This document shows positions 63,795 to 64,000 of a stretch of DNA of 64,000 nucleotides, piece by piece. The DNA lies in contig CALGAR010000002.1 of the NCBI GenBank assembly GCA_937959285.1, positions 115,913 to 179,912 on the forward strand, read 5' to 3'. The stretch's first letter is position 1. Every line of letters starts with the position of its first letter. The notes under the pieces are model-generated. The model ran no database searches, was not told the DNA's origin, and was given only the letters and a program-made list of their open reading frames with translations. Origin of the DNA: an uncultured Bryobacterales bacterium. GTDB taxonomy: Bacteria; Acidobacteriota; Terriglobia; Bryobacterales; Bryobacteraceae. A program made the position numbers and the translations under genes.

Positions 63795-64000
63795 CTAGGA
63801 AGAGTAGGCTTCGCTGGTGCTCGGTCGCACCCAGACCTTTGCCGCTACGGAACGGCCGAGCGGGACGGTCCGGTCCGCAACCCGCAGGGTGAGCGTCTCG
63901 TCGTAATTGCGGTTCACTAATTCCAGACCTGCTCCCGGCTGGATGCCGAGGGAATCGAGGAACTCCAGCAGGCGCCGGTCCCGCTCAAAAACGCTAACTA
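63795..64000 (-). CDS. C-terminus of a DtxR/MntR-type metal-dependent regulator (FeoA domain), partial
   Basis: The minus strand is open from the window edge to a TAG at 63795-63797, giving 68 codons of a C-terminus. The sequence (RDRRLLEFLDSLGIQPGAGL, LTLRVADRTVPLGRSVAAKVWV) reads as a FeoA/SH3-like domain of the type at the end of iron- or manganese-dependent DtxR/MntR regulators. A stand-alone FeoA cannot be excluded because the N-terminal HTH part lies outside the window. It is convergent with the UDP-xylose synthase-like gene, with 5 bases between the stops. Confidence 0.75.
   Translation of the reverse strand, partial: VSVFERDRRLLEFLDSLGIQPGAGLELVNRNYDETLTLRVADRTVPLGRSVAAKVWVRPSTSEAYSS

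Overview
The window looks like a chromosomal segment of a soil or sediment Acidobacteriota, most likely a Bryobacter/Solibacter-type member. This is an inference from content, not a database match: two large TonB-dependent receptors with an N-terminal carboxypeptidase-regulatory-like domain, two VWA proteins of the acidobacterial type (TIGR03436-like), an ASPIC/UnbV (CRTAC1) protein followed by a TPR protein, alternative complex III genes, Tat-exported Gfo/Idh/MocA and sulfatase enzymes, and moderately high GC. No prophage, insertion sequence, integrase or CRISPR array was found. One tRNA gene, tRNA-Val(CAC), is present.

Layout. 1-3263 (minus): start of an alternative complex III operon, actA (pentaheme cytochrome c) then actB (truncated by the window edge). 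3461-5534: histidine kinase and a response regulator with an XRE-type HTH output. 5630-8544: three exported proteins (DUF3108-like, SGNH/GDSL hydrolase, unknown), meeting a HAD acid phosphatase tail to tail at a shared terminator. 9425-11652: Asp-box sialidase-like protein and an O-methyltransferase. 11750: tRNA-Val. 12012-21721 (minus): TonB receptor, CRTAC1 + TPR pair, TonB receptor, a likely outer-membrane polymer-acquisition region. 21893-25123: exported Nif3-like protein, double-VOC protein, lone TolC. 25173-29768 (minus): tail-fibre-like exported protein, MBL-fold hydrolase, Gfo/Idh/MocA oxidoreductase. 29924-36707: small membrane protein, rhomboid protease, two VWA proteins, CheY-like regulator, exported GH3, UPF0173-type MBL hydrolase. 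36688-37590: dTDP-4-dehydrorhamnose-reductase-like protein.

37713-42387 is the most interesting block: four tightly spaced plus-strand genes encoding an ECF-like sigma factor, a membrane anti-sigma factor with a zinc-binding ZAS motif, a protein I do not recognise, and a TPR-CHAT caspase-like protease with an apparent lipoprotein signal. The anti-sigma factor has a C-terminal domain predicted on the same side of the membrane as the CHAT protease. That suggests a regulated-proteolysis circuit for sigma release, reminiscent in logic of the TPR-CHAT/sigma branch of type III-E Craspase but without CRISPR components.

42742-48942 (minus): a complete RND efflux operon (adaptor, pump, TolC). 49068-58487: methyltransferase, Tat-exported oxidoreductase, coiled-coil lipoprotein, PQQ-like beta-propeller, CBS protein, aminotransferase, CocE/NonD hydrolase and sulfatase. 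58489-62716 (minus): glycogen debranching enzyme GlgX and a membrane Fe-S (CCG-domain) oxidoreductase. 62836-63789: UDP-glucuronate-decarboxylase-type SDR. 63795-64000 (minus): C-terminus of a DtxR/FeoA-type regulator cut by the window edge.
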